The notes under the pieces: model-generated
Database searches by the model: none
Seen by the model: the letters and a program-made list of their open reading frames with translations, nothing else
Told to the model about the DNA's origin: nothing
In this document: positions 57,763-64,000 of the stretch, one piece after another
Layout: every line of letters starts with the position of its first letter
How positions within the stretch are numbered: position 1 is the first letter of the stretch
Position numbers and translations under genes: made by a program
From: Hallerella succinigenes
GTDB lineage: Bacteria > Fibrobacterota > Fibrobacteria > Fibrobacterales > Fibrobacteraceae
Length of the DNA stretch: 64,000 nucleotides
NCBI RefSeq assembly: GCF_002797675.1
Contig: NZ_PGEX01000001.1
Span: 744,001-808,000 of the forward strand
Reading direction: 5' to 3'

Positions 57763-60081
57763 TTACTTCTGATTCGCAATCGCGTCCACCGAGCGGACTG
57801 CGCCAAAGGCATTACCCTTGTATGGATCCGGACGGAAGAGCTGGAAGAGAATGCCTGCGAGGAAGAGGATTGCTATCACGGTTCCCACGCCAAAACCTGC
57901 ACCCAAAATCACACTACCAATCTGGTAGACGATAAAGGTGATGACCCATGCCCAAACATTCTGGAAAATCACTGCGAACCAGAACCACTTGCGGTCATTG
58001 AGTTCGCGAGCCATGGTCGCAATCGCAGCCAAGCACGGAGAATTGAGAAGGTTGAAGATCAGGAAGCAGAAGGCTGCAAGAGCCGACGGGAACCAGGTCA
58101 TCAAAGCCTTACTGAACGGGTTATCCGCATCCAGATCGTCTTCTGCACCCGAAGCTTCTTCGACAGCGGCTTCGTTACCACCGGCGAGAACCGCCATGGT
58201 ACCGACAATCGCTTCCTTCGCGGAGAAGCCCGAGAGGGATGCGGCAGCTGCCTGCCAGCCACCCTGTTCACCACCGAAGCCGAGCGGAATGAAGATGTAA
58301 CGGAGCTTGTCACCGATACGGGCGAGAATCGAGTTAGCCGAGTTTTCAACAATACCGAACTGGAGGTTTTCCGAATCAGCGGCAAGGCCTGTTTCGTAAG
58401 CGACTTCTTCCGCAGCCGGAGCTTCAGCTACCTGTTCCGTAGCCGTTTCTTCAGCTTCCGGAGCCGGAGTTTCAAAGCCGTAAGTAGAAAGGAACCACAT
58501 TGCCAAGCAAGCGAGGAAGAGGATCGTACCGGCCTTGATCAAGAAGCCCTTGGTACGTTCCCAAGCGTGCATCAAAACGGTTTTGAGCTGCGGCATGTGA
58601 TACTGCGGGAGTTCCATCACGAACGGAGCCGCTTCACCGTGGAAAGGCTTCGTCTTCTTGAGCATGATGGCGGCGAGGAGAACGCTACCGAGACCGAAAG
58701 CGTACACGCCCGGAGCAACCCAGGAACCGAAGCCGCCCGCAGCTGCAATCACGCCCGCCATGCAAGCAATCACCGGAAGCTTTGCACCACACGGAACCCA
58801 AGTCGTGGTCATAATCGTCAAACGGCGGTCATTATTATTTTCAATGGTCTTCGAAGCCATGATGCCCGGAATTCCGCAACCCGAAGAAACGAGGAGCGGA
58901 ATAAAGCTCTTGCCCGAAAGACCGAAGCGACGGAAGATACGGTCCATCACGAATGCGATACGGACCATGTAACCGCAGTCTTCAATAAAGGAGAGCAAAA
59001 CAAACAAGATGAACATCTGCGGAGCGAAGCCGACAACGGCACCCACGCCACCGATGACACCGTTCACGAGAGCATCGGTCAGGATCGGATTTGCACCGGC
59101 ACCTTCCATCCATCCCTGGACAGCTTCCATGATACCGCCGACGAAGTCATCGTTCGTCCAGTCCGTAGCCATGGAGCCCACAGTCGTGACGGAGATGTAA
59201 TACACAGCCCACATCACAAAGAGGAAGATCGGAAGGCCGAGAATGCGGTTCGTTACAATGCGGTCAATCTTGTCAGAAAGGGTCAAGTACTTTCCAGACT
59301 TCTTGAGCACGCCCTGCAGGATGTCGCAGATGTAGTTATAACGTTCATCGGTGATGATCGATTCGCTGTCATTGTCACGGGCGGTTTCGAGGGCCTTCAC
59401 CAATGCTTCAACCTTAGCCTTGTCCGCATCAGAAAAAGCGATGCGTTCTTTCACGTTCTGGTCGCGTTCAATCAGCTTGATCGCATACCAGCGCTTGAGA
59501 CTTTCTTTGATCGTTGCCGGAAGAAGAGCGGTCACGTCTGCGATTGTTTTTTCGACATCATCGGCAAACTTCGTTTGAGCCTGTGTAGCCTTGGACTGGC
59601 AAAGTTCCACAGCCTTCTGAGCGGCTTCCTGAACACCCTTGCCGTAAAGGGCCTGGGTTTCGACGATCACGACTCCGAGCTTTTCGGAAAGCTTCTGCAC
59701 GTCGATCGTGTCGCCGGACTTCTTCAAAGCGTCCATCATGTTAAGCGCAATGACAGTAGGCTTGCCGAGTTCGAGAAGCTGAGTCGTCAAATAGAGGTTT
59801 CGTTCAATGTTCGTCGCATCAACGATGTTTAAAATGACGTTCGGAGCGTCACTCATCAAATAGTCGCGGGAAACGACTTCTTCCTGAGTGTACGGGGAAA
59901 GGGAATAGATACCCGGAAGGTCCGTGACGACCGTGTCCTTGGACTTCTTGAGGCGGCCTTCCTTGCGTTCCACCGTCACGCCCGGCCAGTTACCCACATA
60001 CTGGTTTGCACCCGTCAGGGCGTTGAACATGGTAGTCTTACCGCAATTCGGATTACCTGCGAGAGCAATTGTCGTTGCCAT
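57763..60081 (-). CDS. feoB: ferrous iron transporter FeoB
   Basis: A 772-residue inner-membrane Fe2+ transporter. The N-terminal G domain shows GNPNCGKTT (residues 9-17), NWPGVTVER, DLPGIYSL and NMMD; a helical spacer follows, then about ten membrane helices with the Cys-containing SSGCGIPGIMA and WVPCGAKLPV motifs. A 29-residue Glu/Ala/Pro-rich insertion (about 537-565) lies after a helix near WFLSTYGF. The G domain spelling of G4 is NMMD. Coupled to feoA, 14 bases upstream. Ferrous uptake suits an anaerobe. Confidence 0.96.
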   Translation of the reverse strand: MATTIALAGNPNCGKTTMFNALTGANQYVGNWPGVTVERKEGRLKKSKDTVVTDLPGIYSLSPYTQEEVVSRDYLMSDAPNVILNIVDATNIERNLYLTTQLLELGKPTVIALNMMDALKKSGDTIDVQKLSEKLGVVIVETQALYGKGVQEAAQKAVELCQSKATQAQTKFADDVEKTIADVTALLPATIKESLKRWYAIKLIERDQNVKERIAFSDADKAKVEALVKALETARDNDSESIITDERYNYICDILQGVLKKSGKYLTLSDKIDRIVTNRILGLPIFLFVMWAVYYISVTTVGSMATDWTNDDFVGGIMEAVQGWMEGAGANPILTDALVNGVIGGVGAVVGFAPQMFILFVLLSFIEDCGYMVRIAFVMDRIFRRFGLSGKSFIPLLVSSGCGIPGIMASKTIENNNDRRLTIMTTTWVPCGAKLPVIACMAGVIAAAGGFGSWVAPGVYAFGLGSVLLAAIMLKKTKPFHGEAAPFVMELPQYHMPQLKTVLMHAWERTKGFLIKAGTILFLACLAMWFLSTYGFETPAPEAEETATEQVAEAPAAEEVAYETGLAADSENLQFGIVENSANSILARIGDKLRYIFIPLGFGGEQGGWQAAAASLSGFSAKEAIVGTMAVLAGGNEAAVEEASGAEDDLDADNPFSKALMTWFPSALAAFCFLIFNLLNSPCLAAIATMARELNDRKWFWFAVIFQNVWAWVITFIVYQIGSVILGAGFGVGTVIAILFLAGILFQLFRPDPYKGNAFGAVRSVDAIANQK

Positions 60082-60095
60082 TTTCAGAACACTCC

Positions 60096-60323
60096 TTATG
60101 CGTCTTTGACTTCAACACGTTCCGCATCATCTTTGCGAATGCTGAGTTCATAACCGCGCACAGTCACTTCCACCGGATCCCCGAGCGGAGCAACCTTGCG
60201 AACGTACACTTCTGCACCGTTTGTGAGACCCATGTCCATCAAACGACGCTTGAGAGCACCTTCACCATGGAGCTTGGCAACCTTCACGGTTTCGCCAACC
60301 TGTACATCACGTAAAGTTTTCAT
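60096..60323 (-). CDS. feoA: FeoA, first copy
   Basis: A 75-residue SH3-like protein that interacts with FeoB. Pattern GETVKVAKLHGEGALKRRLM, DMGLTNGAEVYVRKVAPLGD, VRGYELSIRKDDAERV. Lies 14 bases before feoB. Confidence 0.92.
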   Translation of the reverse strand: MKTLRDVQVGETVKVAKLHGEGALKRRLMDMGLTNGAEVYVRKVAPLGDPVEVTVRGYELSIRKDDAERVEVKDA

Positions 60324-60345
60324 GTCATCTCCAAAGAATTAAAAA

Positions 60346-60555
60346 TCAGACCATAATACGGCATGCCAACTTGCGGTCCAGAGCAATGCGAGATTCTTTC
60401 ACCTTCACAATCACGTTGCCGCCAAGGCTCGCCACGACCGTCACCGGCGTACCGACACTGAAACCGAGTTCGTTCAAGTGCTGTTTCACAACGTTATCGC
60501 CACCCAAACGCTTGACCGTAAAAATTTCTCCAATTGTGCAAAAAGTTAAAGGCAT
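60346..60555 (-). CDS. FeoA-like, second copy
   Basis: A 69-residue FeoA-family protein (TIGEIFTVKRLGGDNVVKQH, LNELGFSVGTPVTVVASLGG, VIVKVKESRIALDRKLA). AGAGG before the ATG at 60555; the longer frame extends only into the barrel gene on the same strand and lacks family sequence. Operons with two FeoA copies are common in some anaerobes; the two proteins differ clearly, so they may have different jobs. Confidence 0.88.
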   Translation of the reverse strand: MPLTFCTIGEIFTVKRLGGDNVVKQHLNELGFSVGTPVTVVASLGGNVIVKVKESRIALDRKLACRIMV

Positions 60556-60577
60556 CTCTGAACCTCTTTGAGTTGGA

Positions 60578-61810
60578 TTAGAAAGACAGCGCAACGGATG
60601 CACCGGCGACGAGGTACATCTCATCGCTTTCACCGTAATCGTCACCCATCGGGACGCAAACGCGGAAGTAACCATCGAAGCCGAAGTTATCCGAAACGGT
60701 GTAATAAGCCTTCGGAGCGAGCCAAAGCTGGGAAAGCTCTGCATCGGTGTCGAGAGTCATCGAGTGCAATTCAACCTGTGCACCGAGGCTCAAGTTTTCG
60801 GTAAGGCCGAAGACCGGTTCCGCATAGACGAAGAAGTGTTCAGGAACTTCCAAGTCCGTCGGATCATCGTCATCGAGGAATGCCTTGAAGACGGTTGCCT
60901 TGAGGCTTACCTTGCCGAAGTTGAATTCCGGTTCTGCAGCAAGAGCGTGGGTCATCTTCGGAGTGTCTTCGGTGAGAGCGTCAGACTTCAAGCCGTAAAC
61001 GAGCTGGAGGGTACCGATCGAGCCGAGAGCGAGGTTAGCCGTCACGCCGAAGCGGAGGCTGTTATGGGATTCCGTCTGGTAGCTCTTGTAATTGAAGAAC
61101 GGACGGATTGTATGGTTGCCCAGGGCGAGTTCATAAGCGGCATGGAAGTCGTAAGTGGTGCAGCCGACGTCCGAATCGCTGCAGTCATCGTCATCGCGAC
61201 CCCAGCCGAGTCCCACGAGAAGACCGTGTGCATTCAATTCGAGACCACGGGTATTGCGTTCCACCATGCCAATCGCATAGTCACCCGGATCATCGTAATC
61301 GTAGTAACGGAAGGCGCCTTCTGCATAGGTGAAGTCACCAGCCTTGATAGCGACGCCTTCGCCTAGCTGATACTGAATGAAAGCACCGTCATAGGCAAAA
61401 TGCGGAGCGGTACCGTCGCCGTCAGCGGAAATAGCCGCTTCAGCAGACCACTTGTCCGTGAACTGCACGCCGAACACGAGATTGAACGTCGAAGCGTAAT
61501 CGTGGAACCATTTGTTTTCTTCTGCGTTGTTGTTCGTTTCATCACGCGGATCGACCTTCTTGTAATCCGTATTGGCTTCGAATTCCACTTCGCCAGCCAC
61601 CGTGAACTTCGGGCCTTCATTCGAAGCGGCCGGAGCAGAAGCTTCCGTTGCGGCAGCGGTTGCAGCCTGCTGGACATCAGCCGGCTGAGATGCTTCCCGC
61701 TGAACTTCTTTCTGAACGGCAGCCGGTTCTTCTTCGTAATTACCGTCTTGAGCATAAAGCGGAGCTGCAAAGAGTGCAGATGCAAGCATTAAACCAAAAG
61801 TCTTTGTCAT
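60578..61810 (-). CDS. outer-membrane barrel protein of the feo operon
   Basis: A 410-residue exported protein: signal peptide to about residue 20 (PLYAQDG), a roughly 50-residue Ala/Glu/Gln-rich linker, then alternating strands and a C-terminal GASVALSF, as in porins. Acidic runs (DDDDCSDSDVGC with two Cys; DYDDPGDY) could bind metal. First gene of the feo operon, 22 bases ahead of the second feoA, and controlled by metal boxes. It may be an outer-membrane pore for ferrous iron. ATG 61810 has AAAGGA six bases before it; the ATG just before is too near. Confidence 0.83.
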   Translation of the reverse strand: MTKTFGLMLASALFAAPLYAQDGNYEEEPAAVQKEVQREASQPADVQQAATAAATEASAPAASNEGPKFTVAGEVEFEANTDYKKVDPRDETNNNAEENKWFHDYASTFNLVFGVQFTDKWSAEAAISADGDGTAPHFAYDGAFIQYQLGEGVAIKAGDFTYAEGAFRYYDYDDPGDYAIGMVERNTRGLELNAHGLLVGLGWGRDDDDCSDSDVGCTTYDFHAAYELALGNHTIRPFFNYKSYQTESHNSLRFGVTANLALGSIGTLQLVYGLKSDALTEDTPKMTHALAAEPEFNFGKVSLKATVFKAFLDDDDPTDLEVPEHFFVYAEPVFGLTENLSLGAQVELHSMTLDTDAELSQLWLAPKAYYTVSDNFGFDGYFRVCVPMGDDYGESDEMYLVAGASVALSF

Positions 61811-61851
61811 CATGATTCCTTTCGTTATTGCCAAATTGACCTATCTGAATC

Positions 61852-61949
61852 TTAGCGATCGCTATCTGAATTAGATTCAACTAGAGTTTTTAGTTTTGGC
61901 TAATTTCTAGGACAAATTTAGCTATAGCTAAATAATTAGTCAAGGCTAA
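61852..61949 (-). promoter_or_regulatory. feo promoter with four metal-regulator boxes
   Basis: Minus strand promoter TTGACT (61943-61938), 17 bases, TAAATT (61920-61915). Four palindromes of the same kind: 61936-61949 (TTAGTCAAGGCTAA on the plus strand) over the -35, 61918-61931 (TTAGCTATAGCTAA, perfect) next to the -10, 61890-61903 (TTAGTTTTGGCTAA) near the start region, and 61852-61865 (TTAGCGATCGCTAT). The same spacing logic is seen at the flavodoxin promoter. Confidence 0.82.
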
Positions 61950-61985
61950 ATTTAACAGAAATTGCAGATACCCAAGGCAACCTTG

Positions 61986-62396
61986 CTAGGTGGTCTTCTT
62001 GGATTCTTTCTTTTTTGAGTTTTTTTTGACGTTTTTTTCGACAAAGGACTCAATTCGGTCCAAAGTTTCGCTAGAAAGGACGTGTTCAATGGCACAGGCG
62101 TCTTCATTTGCGATTTCCGACGGGACCCCTAACTGTTCAAGAAAGCCGCGCAAGAGCTTGTGACGGCAAAGGACCGACTTGGCCGCAGCCATGCCGGACG
62201 GGGTGAGTTCTACGAGCCCATAAGGTTCCTGTTCCACGTACCCCAAAGCTTTCAACTCGCCCAAAGCCCGAACGACGGAGGGAGCCTTAACGCGAAGTTC
62301 CGCAGCAATGTCTTTGAGGCGAACAGCCCCTTTTGACAAATGCAGCACGAGCACCGCTTCTAAGTAATCTTCTAGACTTTGGCTGAGCTTTTTCAT
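61986..62396 (-). CDS. DtxR/MntR-family metal-dependent regulator
   Basis: A 136-residue repressor. N-terminal winged helix SLEDYLEAVLVLHLSKGAVR with recognition part VKAPSVVRALGELKALGYVE; dimerisation and metal part with CRHKLLRGFLEQLGV and EDACAIEHVLSSETLDRI (Glu, His and Cys ligands). The SH3-like third domain is absent, so it is of the short type; a Lys-rich tail replaces it. Immediately upstream of the feo promoter, it is the natural candidate to bind the TTAGnCnnGnCTAA boxes with Fe2+ (Mn2+ is possible). Confidence 0.9.
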   Translation of the reverse strand: MKKLSQSLEDYLEAVLVLHLSKGAVRLKDIAAELRVKAPSVVRALGELKALGYVEQEPYGLVELTPSGMAAAKSVLCRHKLLRGFLEQLGVPSEIANEDACAIEHVLSSETLDRIESFVEKNVKKNSKKKESKKTT

Positions 62397-62435
62397 AGTT
62401 CTACCAATCTACATAATTCCAAGATTCCCAAGAGC

Positions 62436-63512
62436 TCAGCGGATTTTCCACAGGACCCTTTTCGGGGCATTTTCCGAGATTTTTTGCACGTAAAAAGTTT
62501 TGGAGCCGATGACCGAGCCGCCCTTCGCCGCAGTTTCGACCTTCCACTTGCCCTCGGGAACGTTCTTTTTGGTTGTATAGATGCGGAAACCTTCTTCTCG
62601 ACTGCCCCGGGTCGTCATGCGCGCCGAGGTAATCGTGTTCAAAAGTTCATACTTGCCCGTCTTTGCATTCTGATGGTACCAGCGGTGTTCAAGCTGCGTT
62701 TCGACCTTCGCCGGGGCAAAAACCGCGCTTACAAAGGTTACCCCTTCCCCTTCAGCAATCGAAAGTGTCGGAGAAAATCCCAAATAAACGCTCAGTCCGC
62801 CGAGAAAATCGTTTTCATCGACGTAACACGTATAATCCTTGGAAAATCCCGTACAAGCATTCTGGTCCTTGAGCACGAGCGGCACAGGCGCAATCCAGTT
62901 CGCGAGATAAGCGATGAGCAACATCCCGGAAATCACCGCCGGAGCGATCAACGCCCGCTTCGAACGGCGCGAAAGCTTGAAGGCCCCAAAGCAAATTCCA
63001 AAAGACATCGCGACCGAAACCAAGAACCAAAAAAAGCCGATCCCATTCACCAGATGCGGAATCAAAAAATTCAGGTACATCGTCCCGAGCAAATTAAAGA
63101 GAGCCAGCGAAAATTCAAACTTGGCATAGCTTTGCTGCAAGAATTCATTCGCCACCAGGAACACCGCAAGAAGCGCCACCAAAAAGAAGGCGCCCAACGA
63201 CCCGCTACTTTTAAAGTAGCACACGACCAGCGCACTGAAAAGGCTACCAAAGCAGAACTGTACCGCATAGGTAAAACGGTTCTGCCATTTTTCGTTCCAT
63301 GCGCGATTTAAGAATTTACCAGGCTCTGCGGCGAGCAACAGCAAAAAGACAAGCGACGCCACATAGTACAGCAAAAGAATCGCCAAGTCCGTCGTCTGAA
63401 CGAGCTTGCCAAGTGTAATGGAATCCCACGTAAACCCGCCAAAAAATGCGGCAGCCGGAAAGAATTTGCGTATTTTTTGAACAACAGAATTTTGCAGAGC
63501 ATTTTGAAGCAA
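62436..63512 (-). CDS. DUF2914 membrane protein
   Basis: A 358-residue protein with about seven membrane helices between residues 40 and 220, then a periplasmic C-terminal domain (about 260-358) with VFAPAKVETQLEHRWYH, GKWKVETAAKGG and IGSKTFYVQ, the DUF2914 pattern. Function is not known; the family often goes with lipid or cell-wall genes. It ends 40 bases from dtxR on the same strand. Confidence 0.82.
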   Translation of the reverse strand: MLQNALQNSVVQKIRKFFPAAAFFGGFTWDSITLGKLVQTTDLAILLLYYVASLVFLLLLAAEPGKFLNRAWNEKWQNRFTYAVQFCFGSLFSALVVCYFKSSGSLGAFFLVALLAVFLVANEFLQQSYAKFEFSLALFNLLGTMYLNFLIPHLVNGIGFFWFLVSVAMSFGICFGAFKLSRRSKRALIAPAVISGMLLIAYLANWIAPVPLVLKDQNACTGFSKDYTCYVDENDFLGGLSVYLGFSPTLSIAEGEGVTFVSAVFAPAKVETQLEHRWYHQNAKTGKYELLNTITSARMTTRGSREEGFRIYTTKKNVPEGKWKVETAAKGGSVIGSKTFYVQKISENAPKRVLWKIR

Positions 63513-63517
63513 TTAGA

Positions 63518-63868
63518 CTAACCCTCAAACAAAACGATTCCCATAAAGAACAGAAAGACGATTATCAAAGCCGAAAAAACCGCCAAACCGCCGAAAATCC
63601 ATTTCACATAACGGGCAATCTTGACCGTTTTCGACTTGGAATCTGACGCAAAATGCTGATAGAGATTCAAACCGGCAAGCAATGTAGCGGCGGCATCGTC
63701 CACCCAGCCAGTTCCAGGCACCGAATCTGGAATCAAATCGACCGGGAAAATATCATAAATCAGCACCAATACCGCAAAAGCAATCGCCACCCCTTTGCAA
63801 AGGGGAGAACAGCCATCCGCTTGGCATTCTTCACACTTAAATTTTAGATCTCGATTCTCTTCCATCAT
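63518..63868 (-). CDS. DUF1232 (YkvA-type) membrane protein
   Basis: A 116-residue protein with two hydrophobic segments. The first part has CEECQADGCSPLC, a possible metal site with four Cys. The YkvA motif YDIFPVDLIPDSVPGTGWVD is intact. Function is unknown. Five bases separate it from the DUF2914 gene, so the two form one operon. Confidence 0.85.
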   Translation of the reverse strand: MMEENRDLKFKCEECQADGCSPLCKGVAIAFAVLVLIYDIFPVDLIPDSVPGTGWVDDAAATLLAGLNLYQHFASDSKSKTVKIARYVKWIFGGLAVFSALIIVFLFFMGIVLFEG

Positions 63869-63984
63869 AAACTCCGCTGCTCTTAAAATAATAAAACGAT
63901 TTTTTCACAAATAATGCAAAGGAAAAATTTTTTTATATTCTACCTGTCTAAATCATTCCACTTGAAAAATACAAGGAAATAAAA

Positions 63985-64000
63985 ATGAGTTACAAAATCG
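63985..64000 (+). CDS. start of a gene cut by the window edge
   Basis: ATG AGT TAC AAA ATC with AAGGAA nine bases upstream. Only five codons (MSYKI) are visible, so no product is proposed. Confidence 0.5.

Noticed and set aside
57574-59832. 752-codon open frame on the plus strand
   Set aside because: Antisense to feoB, which has all family motifs. The translated product is low in hydrophobic order and rich in Arg/His; the long frame follows from the codon use of feoB.
1-64000. CRISPR array, tRNA or rRNA genes
   Set aside because: No regularly spaced repeats, cloverleaf patterns or conserved rRNA sequence noticed on reading.

Overview
The window looks like part of a Fibrobacter chromosome (Fibrobacterota, Gram-negative, rumen/gut cellulose degraders). 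The strongest clue is a secreted family-16 beta-glucanase with the circularly permuted layout known from the Fibrobacter succinogenes lichenase (52110-53030). A futalosine-type menaquinone pathway, a myxobacterial-style AgmX/PglI tail protein, a Hc1-like histone and many signal-peptide outer-membrane proteins ending in Phe fit the same picture. Nearly all genes up to 46.7 kb are on the minus strand; the rest is mixed.

Region 1 (1-13.0 kb, minus) is an envelope cluster. In transcription order it holds an OmpA/beta-helix protein, an outer-membrane barrel-TPR fusion, a 1251-residue TPR protein, one ExbB/TolQ, two ExbD/TolR, an AgmX/PglI-tail protein, a beta-barrel protein, a lipoprotein and then mreB. 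One TolQ plus two TolR, AgmX-type and TPR parts next to mreB recalls the Agl-Glt motility machinery of Myxococcus. This is the best candidate for an undescribed machine. Region 2 (13.2-17.2 kb) has a Hc1-like histone, mqnD-mqnB, a PfkB sugar kinase and tyrS. Region 3 (17.4-21.3 kb, plus) has two decayed genes (macro domain, DUF1848), a barrel protein, a lipoprotein and an intact IS3-family element sitting inside a terminator hairpin.

Region 4 (21.4-28.8 kb, minus) is gltB-gltD plus a NifA-like sigma-54 activator: nitrogen assimilation. Region 5 (29.1-33.1 kb) is an insertion-sequence patch around folE and queD, with an intact IS5-like element and remnants of IS4-like and IS3 elements. Region 6 (33.1-46.7 kb, minus) contains asparaginase, argA, an unknown gene, murI, an operon of three lipoproteins and a barrel protein, then a long run of overlapping genes: rlmD-like, an ABC ATPase, xseB, a murC-like ligase, rluD-like, lspA, a squalene synthase-like enzyme and a membrane protein.

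Region 7 (46.7-54.4 kb) has dnaA, an S-adenosylhomocysteinase-like protein with metF, lptE (minus), serS, the lichenase and a regulator with two tandem winged helices. Region 8 (54.4-62.4 kb) is a metal-homeostasis island: DUF1007 with a NicO exporter, a ZIP transporter, a flavodoxin, and a feo operon (barrel protein, feoA, feoA, feoB, short Cys-rich membrane protein) just downstream of a DtxR-family regulator. A shared palindrome, TTAGnCnnGnCTAA, overlaps the promoters of both flavodoxin and the feo operon, which predicts one iron regulon. The window ends with a DUF2914 membrane protein, a DUF1232 protein and the first codons of a plus-strand gene.

No rRNA, tRNA, CRISPR array or recognisable riboswitch was seen. 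All family names come from reading motifs by eye, without a database search.
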